The notes beneath the pieces were generated by a model. The model saw only the letters and a program-made list of their open reading frames with translations, was not told where the DNA came from and ran no database searches. A DNA stretch of 64,000 bases, taken from assembly GCA_000333855.2 (NCBI GenBank), contig CM007345.1, positions 611,527 to 675,526 of the forward strand, read 5' to 3'. How positions within the stretch are numbered: the first letter of the stretch is position 1; each line of letters starts with the position of its first letter. The translations under genes were made by a program, and so were the position numbers. Positions 31,821 through 39,287 of this stretch are shown one piece after another. Origin of the DNA: Endotrypanum monterogeii. Its lineage: Eukaryota > Euglenozoa > Kinetoplastea > Trypanosomatida > Trypanosomatidae.

Positions 31821-33641
31821 TCACTCAATGATGCGTAGCCCTGTCGATTCTAAGTCGTAGATGCCACGGTGGTCATTGTAGAGTTTTTGGAGGCATTCAA
31901 TGTACTTGCCTTGCCATAGTTCCAGATCCTCCTTGGTAGGGCTGGGGATGCGCGGCAGTTCCAGCGGCTCCCCAACAACCACCACGATTGGGGACCGATG
32001 CGGCAACACGCCGTAGTTGAAGTTAAAGAAGCCGCGGCCGCGTATGAGCGGGATGGCGAAGCCTACAGAGTGTTTACACAGTCTAAGTAAGTGCTGCATC
32101 CACCGCTCATTCGCCAGGTCCATCACACCATACACGTTATTCTCGCCGAAGCCGTACACCGGCACTAAAGGGGTGCCTTCTTGCAGCGCAATTTTGATAA
32201 AGCCTTTACGTTTAAATAATAGAAGGTCGTTGCTGTTCGGCTTCGACATAAGTGACTCCTCTGCCCCACCGACGACAAGGAGAACGCTTTCCCCAGCTCC
32301 TGATCGGAGCGTCTTGCGGATACACGATGCACTCGCATCGCCGCACCCCATCCATATGGAGAGTTGACGCCAGAAAGGCACGTAGAAGTTGATGGAGAGG
32401 GTCTGCAGATGAACCTTGATGCCGTTGAGCATGGCCGATGCGTTGTTATGATCCATCCCGAAGTTGACCACTGCCCCAAACGAATGGATGCCGTGCGGGT
32501 GGTACACGAATACGTAGTTGCGTTCACTGTCAAAACGACGACGCACCGGTTCGGGAACAACAAGACGCACGGGAAAGTAGTCTCTGTAGTACCTCCACAA
32601 AAAACACCCGGTGAAGGTGGTGGTCTTCGCCTGAGGATGACTGGGTCGTCCAAAGGTGAACATCCAAATGAGGTACATGATAATGAACGGCGCCGTGTAG
32701 CGGCAGAGGAGCATCAGCGTGGTGATAGCCAGTGAGATCGGTATGCCCGTAAAAAAAATAAATCCAGATATGACAAGAGACTGCAGCCTCCGCTCGCCAG
32801 GTGTGTGGATGACGCTGCGCCAGGAGAAACGTGCCCCACGAACGTCGAAGGAGGTAGAGTTTGGGTTCTGGGCAACGTACTGCTCTAGCGCGGTGAGTCG
32901 CCGGTTGGCTGCTGTGGCCTTGAGACTGTAATTTCGTTTCTCTTCGGCGAGCACCAACGTTTCCGCTGGAAGTACATCTTCCGTACCTGCTTGATCTTCA
33001 ATGGGTACTGTTGTCAGGAGATCCTCGGGCTTTGGAGCCTTGACTGTGGGCCTCGTCTCTGGGGCCGCGCCATTGGGGGTTGGGCACGGATTGATGATGG
33101 ACGGGGTGTTCTGTCCCGAGGGGCACGCACTGGAGCTCGCGCTTCTGTGCTCGTTCCTCTCATCTTGGTAGCGCTTCTCCTCGCCCACTGCAAAGAGGTA
33201 CGCCCGCCGCAGATTCACCACTTCCGTGCTGGCGATGTACTGTCCGCGTTGCTGGAGCTGCTGGAGTTGATCGATCGCGTAAAGGATCTTCTCGAGCTGC
33301 TCTTCAACTTCTTCTCGCGAGGCCGGGGGGCGCGCGCGCGTGAGTGGTGGCTCATTGGCGGGAGGATTAGCTGCGCTGGTGCGATTGCTGACGCCGCGCC
33401 TGCGCGCGCACAGCGAGCCTGGGCTGCGTGCTGATACCTCATCGGCCAGGAAGTGGAGGGTGGAGGAGATGGTGGAGGTGACATGTGCCTTTAAGGAGCG
33501 TCTTGGCGCACCAGTCGTACCCTCAGCGCTGTTTGGGACTTCTTTTGGCTTATGCGATGAGGGCGAGGCAGGTGAGGGCGACTTTCTTTGCGGAGGAGTC
33601 GGCATCCTCACCTGCTTCGGACGGTGTTGCACCACGTGCAT
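31821..33641 (-). CDS. DGAT2: DGAT2-family acyltransferase
   Basis: A 606-residue membrane-bound acyltransferase that likely makes triacylglycerol from diacylglycerol and acyl-CoA at the endoplasmic reticulum. Family signatures are DYFP (about 354), the catalytic HPHG (381-384), VVGGAEESL (about 456), RKGFIKIALQEGTPLVPVYGF and RGRGFFNFNYGVLPHRSP. A hydrophobic hairpin sits at about 287-330. The first 270 residues are an unusual hydrophilic N-terminal extension with a helical EEVEEQLEKILYAIDQLQQL stretch, making the protein much longer than typical DGAT2 (about 350-420). The frame opens upstream with TTG; I use the ATG at 33641. No AG lies between the pyrimidine tract at 33656-33671 and this ATG, so Met13 (33605) is an alternative start. 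A wax synthase or monoacylglycerol acyltransferase activity cannot be excluded. Confidence 0.88.
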   Translation of the reverse strand: MHVVQHRPKQVRMPTPPQRKSPSPASPSSHKPKEVPNSAEGTTGAPRRSLKAHVTSTISSTLHFLADEVSARSPGSLCARRRGVSNRTSAANPPANEPPLTRARPPASREEVEEQLEKILYAIDQLQQLQQRGQYIASTEVVNLRRAYLFAVGEEKRYQDERNEHRSASSSACPSGQNTPSIINPCPTPNGAAPETRPTVKAPKPEDLLTTVPIEDQAGTEDVLPAETLVLAEEKRNYSLKATAANRRLTALEQYVAQNPNSTSFDVRGARFSWRSVIHTPGERRLQSLVISGFIFFTGIPISLAITTLMLLCRYTAPFIIMYLIWMFTFGRPSHPQAKTTTFTGCFLWRYYRDYFPVRLVVPEPVRRRFDSERNYVFVYHPHGIHSFGAVVNFGMDHNNASAMLNGIKVHLQTLSINFYVPFWRQLSIWMGCGDASASCIRKTLRSGAGESVLLVVGGAEESLMSKPNSNDLLLFKRKGFIKIALQEGTPLVPVYGFGENNVYGVMDLANERWMQHLLRLCKHSVGFAIPLIRGRGFFNFNYGVLPHRSPIVVVVGEPLELPRIPSPTKEDLELWQGKYIECLQKLYNDHRGIYDLESTGLRIIE

Positions 33642-34562
33642 CGTTGGCAACAGCGAGGGGAAAAGGGGAGGTGTAAAATAGCGATAACCGCTACTGTTTG
33701 GTCGGCGAGGAGAGCTTGAGGACGACGTTGTTTCTCAGCGCGCCTGGCTCACAAGTGGGACGGGATGAGTCAAGAAAGAGGTCAGGTGCTTTCTGGAAAC
33801 ACACAAACAGACAGGGAGGTAGTTCGTATTTCGGGTTATTTCCAAGGGAAAAAAGCAGACCAACAAACGGAAAAAAAAATGGGAGATATGCCCATCAATA
33901 GGAAAGGAAACGGGTGAGAGAAGAGCGGGGCAGGAAGGGGTGGGGGCAGAGACAAGAGACAGCCCCTATGTAGAAATAATGAAAAAAAAAAAACGAGGGA
34001 AGGGGGAAAGGAGGGAGGCAGCGCGTACACGCTTGAGTGTTTCCGCAGTGACGTGTCGTTACAGGAGAGAGGGGAGTGGGAGGAGAGGATTTTGCGAGAG
34101 GACCATACAAGCGAAGGGATGTGTGTGTATGTATGTATGTATGTATGTATGTATGGGTCAGAGAAACCATTCCCCATACGTGTAGACACACGCACACACA
34201 GTTGCGAGCACCACCCATTAGTATAGTTATTTGGGTCATCTCCCATGAAGCGATTCCTCTCCGCAATCAGAGGCTTCTTTTACTCTTTGATTACCTATAG
34301 ATAGATAGATAGATATATATGTATATATATAAATATATAAATATATATATGTATATATATATGTATGTAAATGTTATTCCACGATACAGCGACACCGGGG
34401 GGAGGGGGGGGGGAGGGGAAGGGTAACAACAAAGCTACTGCCACACACGCCTGCTTACTCACCTCTATACACCCACCCGCAGATTATCCAGGGCTTCGTG
34501 TGCGTGCAACAGTCTACAAAGAGAGGCAGAGGCAGAAGCAGAGGGAGGGAGAGAGCTCAAAT
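33642..34562. other. Intergenic region
   Basis: The spacer between uL24m and DGAT2 contains GTAT units at 34121-34155, GATA units running into TA-rich DNA at 34299-34368, a G block near 34388-34420 and A runs at 33872-33879 and 33981-33992. No gene is supported. Confidence 0.65.
34121..34155. repeat. (GTAT)n tetranucleotide repeat
   Basis: About seven GTAT units preceded by GT units. The nearby 34299-34368 block is a second compound tract of GATA and TA units. Confidence 0.9.
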
Positions 34563-35918
34563 TCACGTTTGACTGGGCTGCGATTGGTCCTTAGTGGCGA
34601 CATCCTCGTCCAGGTCGCCGTCGTCTTCATCTTCAATTACAGTCTCATAACTCTCCGTCGTCGGTTCGTCTGCCTCGGCTGCTGCACCGACGACATGGTA
34701 TTCCGCACGGTGATCTGCTGCTGCCACCCGTGCCTGCGCTGCGGCCTCGGCCTCCATAGTTGCCTCTTCTTCCTCAAGCACCGAAACGTACTCGTTAATC
34801 ATTTTCTCCCACCATGCAGGCATTTGGGGTGCAGTCGCGCGACTATGATACTCTTGCTCGGCCTTGAGTACCTCCGAAACAACCGTTTCGGGCCTGATGG
34901 TGTTGCCCATGGCATCTTTTTTAGACTCACCAGCTTGCGCAGGCTCGAAGACCGCTGAACCTACCTGAGAGTCAGCACCAGCCGTTCCATCGAGTCCCGT
35001 CAGGGCCGCCGCAACCGCTAGCTTCTCTGTTGCGCGGAGGAGCACATCCTTCTGGAAGGCCCGCATGTCCTCTGAGTTGCGCACCTGCAGTGCCTTGTGA
35101 TATTCGTACGACTCCCGCAGCGAATCCACAAAATGATTTTCCATAGCTTGCAGCCGACGCTCGACCAAGAGAGGCATTTCCTTCTGTCGATCATAAGTGT
35201 CCTCGTCAGCGTCCTGGATGGCCGTATCTTTTAAGGGATCACCCGTCTCCACGGTTTCTTCCGGCGCTGGTATGGGCAGAAGCGCACCACTGTCTAGCGA
35301 AATGCGCCGTTCCTCTAGCTCGCCTGACTCCTTATTTCGCACTTTCACAATATCGAGGTCACAGAGCTTATTGGTCGACGGATCCACGTGACGCACGCGG
35401 AGAACACTAATGGGATGCTCACGCTGCACAACTTGCTCCGGTCGTGTTTCACTCGCCGGGATAACGACGTCCCGAACGTTGACATTCTGAACAAGAATCT
35501 CATTTTTGTACTTCACAACGGCGATGATGGCACCCCGTTGGCCAACCCCTTCACCAGAGACTACCTCGACGGTGTCGCCTGGGTACCATACCCAAGGACT
35601 GATTTCGTAGTTCGGGGAAAAGTAAGGGTAGCGTCCCGCAATTTGCATTTTCTGGTGCGACTCCAGGTCACGGGCGATCCACTGATTGTGGTAGGTGTGG
35701 TCTTGATAAAAATCTCGTTCTTTGGGGTGGCGGATGGACTCAACCAGTTCCAGCCTCTCCCGGTCACGCAGATCTACCTTCTCGTCGGTGTAGATACCAC
35801 TAAGAAGACCCGGCTTCACCTTTGGGCGGCGCAGGAGGTTGGGGCTCACATTGTAGGCCTTCAGAAGCCTCTCCGGACGCTTGTAGAAGCGTGAACGGGT
35901 ACGGTACCGTGCGTACAT
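34563..35918 (-). CDS. Mitochondrial ribosomal protein uL24m
   Basis: A 451-residue protein with a KOW motif at about 112-140 (WYPGDTVEVVSGEGVGQRGA, then AVVKYKNEILVQNVN), the RNA-binding fold of ribosomal protein L24. The N-terminus MYARYRTRSRFYKRPER is basic and lacks acidic residues, fitting a mitochondrial presequence or rRNA contact. The region after about 220 is a long acidic and Ala/Glu-rich extension not found in bacterial L24 (about 100 residues). Such extensions are normal in the protein-rich kinetoplastid mitoribosome. It should sit in the large subunit near the exit tunnel. The frame extends upstream through a GTG codon, so I use the ATG at 35918, only 5 nt after a candidate splice AG. 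Confidence 0.85.
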   Translation of the reverse strand: MYARYRTRSRFYKRPERLLKAYNVSPNLLRRPKVKPGLLSGIYTDEKVDLRDRERLELVESIRHPKERDFYQDHTYHNQWIARDLESHQKMQIAGRYPYFSPNYEISPWVWYPGDTVEVVSGEGVGQRGAIIAVVKYKNEILVQNVNVRDVVIPASETRPEQVVQREHPISVLRVRHVDPSTNKLCDLDIVKVRNKESGELEERRISLDSGALLPIPAPEETVETGDPLKDTAIQDADEDTYDRQKEMPLLVERRLQAMENHFVDSLRESYEYHKALQVRNSEDMRAFQKDVLLRATEKLAVAAALTGLDGTAGADSQVGSAVFEPAQAGESKKDAMGNTIRPETVVSEVLKAEQEYHSRATAPQMPAWWEKMINEYVSVLEEEEATMEAEAAAQARVAAADHRAEYHVVGAAAEADEPTTESYETVIEDEDDGDLDEDVATKDQSQPSQT

Positions 35919-36023
35919 CTGCGCTGGTGTGTATGTGTGTGTAACCACACCCCCATAGGATTAGAACGGTATGCGTGATACAGGGAAAGATGAGGAGGGA
36001 TGGGGGAGGAAAAAAAAAAGGGT
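35919..36023 (-). promoter_or_regulatory. Predicted trans-splice acceptor of uL24m
   Basis: On the minus strand a C/T-rich tract (35981-36023) is followed by AG-free DNA up to CCAG at 35928-35924. This predicts a leader of only CGCAG before the ATG. The second AG abuts the ATG directly. Confidence 0.5.
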
Positions 36024-36604
36024 AGAAGCTGGGGGATCATTGAAGGCAGCATATAAAGGATGAATACCATGACGTGTATGTGTGGTAGATCCCCCCCCTC
36101 CCACCCTTCCCTGAACGATAGGCACAACCAAGGGCGCGAAGAGGGTATGTGGGCTTGGAGGGTGGGGGTCTGGACGCCAAAATAAAGAAAAGCCCATGTT
36201 AGTTGCTCAAAAAAAGAGCGCTGCGTTCCCGCCGTGTGATCACGCAAGCCTCATTCTATTTTGGAAGAAAGGTTGTTTGTATACTCCTCTACGGTAGGAC
36301 ATAGTTCCATCTCTGTGCGCTTTCTAGTGCGTCTCTCTCTGTGTGTGTGTGGGGGGGGGAGGGGTCCAGTCAGGCCCACCTTGTCGAGAGAGTCCAACAA
36401 CTTACTGGCGCTTTGGATTATCTCAGGCAATATGGCCACCCGCGGTAGCAACTTAATCGACTCAACGCAACATGGGCACGACCGTTGAGGAGGAGGTGAC
36501 AGTGAGGTAGGATAGGTGTGTTGCCCCCCTCCCCCTTCCCCTCCCCCATGTCCGTTGCGGACCACTGCGTGAAGCCGTAGACCTTCTCCTTCCTTCACCG
36601 CACG
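35919..36604. other. Intergenic region
   Basis: This short spacer holds the uL24m splice signal and the 3' UTR of the twin-CX9C gene. A G run at 36351-36364 and C-rich DNA at 36520-36550 are the only other distinctive features. Confidence 0.65.
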
Positions 36605-36865
36605 CTACCACACCTTCCACCAGGGCTTATCCTTCTTTGTAAGGTATTTCTCCATGCAGCTCATATACTCTCGCAGCTCTGGCTGGCAGTGCTGCAGCGA
36701 GGCTTTCGCCGTCGCCACGTCCTGCTCGTGCATCATGACCGCATGTTCCTCAAAGCACCGGAAAAAGATGTCTGTCTGCACCGAGCACTGCTTGCAAGAC
36801 GTGGGGAAGTAGGGAGGCAGTCGAGTGATGAGCTCTTCGCTTAGCGGGGGCGATGACTGCGTCAT
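36605..36865 (-). CDS. Twin CX9C (CHCH-type) mitochondrial protein
   Basis: An 86-residue protein with two exact CX9C motifs, C27-C37 (CSVQTDIFFRC) and C60-C70 (CQPELREYMSC), plus an extra C24. This is the helix-hairpin signature of intermembrane-space proteins folded by oxidative import. It has an aromatic C-terminus, PWWKVW. Family members serve in cytochrome oxidase assembly, respiratory complexes, MICOS or the mitoribosome. The sequence does not tell which, and the import receptor Mia40 is reported missing in trypanosomes, so its oxidation route is of interest. The start is an ATG at 36865. Confidence 0.8.
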   Translation of the reverse strand: MTQSSPPLSEELITRLPPYFPTSCKQCSVQTDIFFRCFEEHAVMMHEQDVATAKASLQHCQPELREYMSCMEKYLTKKDKPWWKVW

Positions 36866-37526
36866 GGATATGGGGTCACTGTTCGCCGTGTCGTTGAGGT
36901 GGTTGCTTGCGTTTCTTTGATTATCATGAGGAGGGGGATGAAGAAGAGGAGTTGGGTTGAGTGAGCTGACAATCTTTGCGTCATCAGTGGTGCATGAGCG
37001 TCCAACCAGCAGTGGCAGCCAGTGGTATCCATCTCTCTCTCTATATACATATAATTATATATATGCGTATATATATAGAGGGAGAGGCGGGTGCACCGCA
37101 ACACCATGGCAATGGAGACCTCCCCTCTCCCACACATAAAAAACGAGGACGGCAATCGCGTCGCGGGAAACGAGATCTGGGGACCTGCTGATGCCTGTTG
37201 CTAACTCACTTTCTAGCTACGGATGACTTCTTTGGTTCAGTTCTACGCCCTTTGTTTTGCTCTTATTTTGGTAATGTGAGACTCCGCTTGCAAATGACGC
37301 CTTCCATCCTCAGGCAGGGATGTCGACAGCCGAAGGGGGGGGGGGAAGGGAGATAGTGCGATGGGCACGGCGGGTGCGGAATGAAGGGAAGGGAGGGGGG
37401 GGGGCAGGGAGAAGAGCAGAAAGGCTGCATGCAGTCGTGTCCAAGGCTGTATGATACCACACGACCGCCTTTTATCTTCCCCCCCCTCTACTCCCGCGTC
37501 CATATCATGTGAGCACGCTACACGAC
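36866..37526. other. Intergenic region
   Basis: The spacer between the EF-P-like stop and the twin-CX9C start contains TA-rich DNA at about 37043-37078 and G blocks at 37336-37352 and 37394-37410, which read as C-rich on the coding strand. No gene is seen. Confidence 0.65.
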
Positions 37527-38228
37527 TTACGCGTTTGCCCTCCCGCCAAACGTGACGGTGCCGTCTGGCTTAATCACAACTTTGATTTTATCGCCCAGCT
37601 GGATTTGATCATTCACGCTAACGGTGCCGTCACATTCCCCAAAAGTGGCCATCTTATAGAGTCCTTTGAGTGTGATCTTCTCCACCGTGTAGACATAGCT
37701 GCTCGGCATCGTTATTTCCGTCCAGACCTCCTTCTCGACAGCGTCGTCGTCCGGTATAATGTGCAGGATATCCACCGGCATCCCACACGCTAAGAACATC
37801 TGCTGGACTTCTGGGAGAGAGTCGCCTGGGATGTTCACTTCCTTGCCTGCTTCTGGGGAATGCTCAGGGAACACAAAGCAGGCCATGTCGTCGTCATCGA
37901 AGCCGCTAAATAGCAGACGCACGCGCTCCGCACGCACCTCCGTGAAGTCATGCCCTTGGCCAGCCGTTACCTCTTTCTTGCGGCTTGTGCCCACCTCAGT
38001 GAGTTTGATATTGAAGGAAGCAGCGTTCTGACCTTTCTGCGATCGCGTGTTGGCTACGACACGATATACTCTTTTATCGACGCGCAGCACCATACCTGCA
38101 CGCACCTTATCCGCGAAGACGCCGCGCTGTTGCGTGAGGAGCGGTGACAACACAGCACCCGGAGAATGTGCAGCAGGAGCTGCCGCATGTGATCTCCTGG
38201 GCAGAGAGAACTGCCAACAACGCCTCAT
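37527..38228 (-). CDS. Mitochondrial elongation factor P-like protein
   Basis: A 233-residue protein with the three-domain EF-P layout. Domain 1 starts VRAGMVLRVDKRVYRVVAN (about 42-60). Domain 2 has VRLLFSGFDDDDMACFVFPE, equivalent to EF-P's QYLYxDGDxYVFMD. An OB-like end has VNDQIQLGDKIKVVIKPDGT. EF-P relieves ribosome stalling at polyproline, and its loop-tip Lys or Arg is normally modified. Here the loop reads SQKGQNAASF (63-72), placing Gln at the expected tip. The Met at 38228 starts MRRCWQFSLPRR, a classic matrix-targeting peptide. An in-frame Met at 38288 is also possible, but it lies at the edge of a (TA)n tract. Mitochondrial location is inferred. Confidence 0.75.
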   Translation of the reverse strand: MRRCWQFSLPRRSHAAAPAAHSPGAVLSPLLTQQRGVFADKVRAGMVLRVDKRVYRVVANTRSQKGQNAASFNIKLTEVGTSRKKEVTAGQGHDFTEVRAERVRLLFSGFDDDDMACFVFPEHSPEAGKEVNIPGDSLPEVQQMFLACGMPVDILHIIPDDDAVEKEVWTEITMPSSYVYTVEKITLKGLYKMATFGECDGTVSVNDQIQLGDKIKVVIKPDGTVTFGGRANA

Positions 38229-38282
38229 GAATGCAGAAAGGAAGGCTCTCTCTTTCGTTTTTTTCGTGAACAAAGATATAGT

Positions 38283-38286
<4 letters not shown>

Positions 38287-38316
<30 letters not shown>
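38287..38316. repeat. (TA)n microsatellite upstream of EF-P-like start
   Basis: A TA tract within the predicted leader of the EF-P-like gene, about 60 nt before the preferred ATG. Confidence 0.95.
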
Positions 38317-38319
<3 letters not shown>

Positions 38320-38420
38320 GGGTCGGGGTTGGGGTAGAGAGAAGTTGAAGGTAATGCTGTCGAGATACGCACATGAGTAGGAGCCGGAGGGGAAGGCACC
38401 AAGGTCCCGCTGCGACTAAG

Positions 38421-38451
<31 letters not shown>

Positions 38452-38713
38452 GGTACAAAAGCCAATCCAAGTGCCCAACCAGACGACGACTATCATTGGA
38501 GGAGACTTGCTAAGGGGACCTAGTGCTGTGCTTAACTCCCAGTATACTGAGCACCTGGGGGGTGGGGTAGTGGTCGTGAGATCTCTCTGTATTTATAGTT
38601 ATCTTTTGTTAGCTGTGACGTTAAAGTCTTTTCCCATCGCTGAGGAACGAATAGGTGCCGGGGAGGGAGGGAGGAGGGTGAGTGTGCCAAGGGCAGGCCC
38701 AGGTAAAAGAGAT

Positions 38714-38855
38714 TGTGTGTGTGTGTGTGTGTGTGTGTATCGAAGCAGAAATTATAGCTGCTGCGTCCCCTGTTTCGCCATCTTGTCCTCTTTCGGCTGT
38801 TTTTCCCATTTTTACAGGTCATCGAGCCGACACACACACACACACACACACACAC
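38714..38855. repeat. Inverted (TG)n/(CA)n pair
   Basis: (TG)n at 38714-38738 and (CA)n at 38830-38855 are complementary in the same strand and separated by 91 nt, so a transcript could fold a stem of about 24 bp. Confidence 0.8.
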
Positions 38856-39287
38856 CACAGATACACAGACACAAGCAAAGATATACAACTTCACATGACA
38901 AGGTAGGACACACGCTAATATACATTCGAAAGATTGGCGTTGCTCTATTTTTCTCCACATATACAGTACATCACGAAGGACATTCCAGTGGACCGGCAGT
39001 ATAGGCGCACCTCAAAACAGAGAAGGGGATATGCGGTGATGTACACACACACTTACGGGGGGGGGGGGAGATCCCGCTGCCTCCCCTTTGTCTTTCTGTC
39101 TCCCATCGTGCACACCAGCGACATACAAAAAAAAAAAAAAGTTTGCAGGTCTGTCGACAGTCGACAGCGGTGAGGTGACGTCAGGTAAGTGGAGGGAGAG
39201 GGAGAGGGGGAGGAGGGATATAAACCGAGAATCCTTCTCATGCGGGAGATGGGCAGCCCATGCTCGCAGATTGGTGCAGAGGAGACA

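Larger units (their letters stand above)
38229..39287. other. Intergenic region, repeat-rich
   Basis: The spacer between the 964-residue gene and the EF-P-like gene contains (TA)n at 38287-38316, (CA)n at 38421-38449, (TG)n at 38714-38738, (CA)n at 38830-38855, a G run at 39058-39069 and an A run at 39127-39140. A candidate splice AG for the EF-P-like gene (CTCGACAG on the minus strand) lies near 38358. No gene is supported. Confidence 0.65.

Noticed and set aside
38229..38288. Upstream ATG (38288) for the EF-P-like gene
   Set aside because: It lies at the end of a (TA)n tract, and the added 20 residues are not presequence-like, whereas Met at 38228 begins a typical matrix-targeting peptide.
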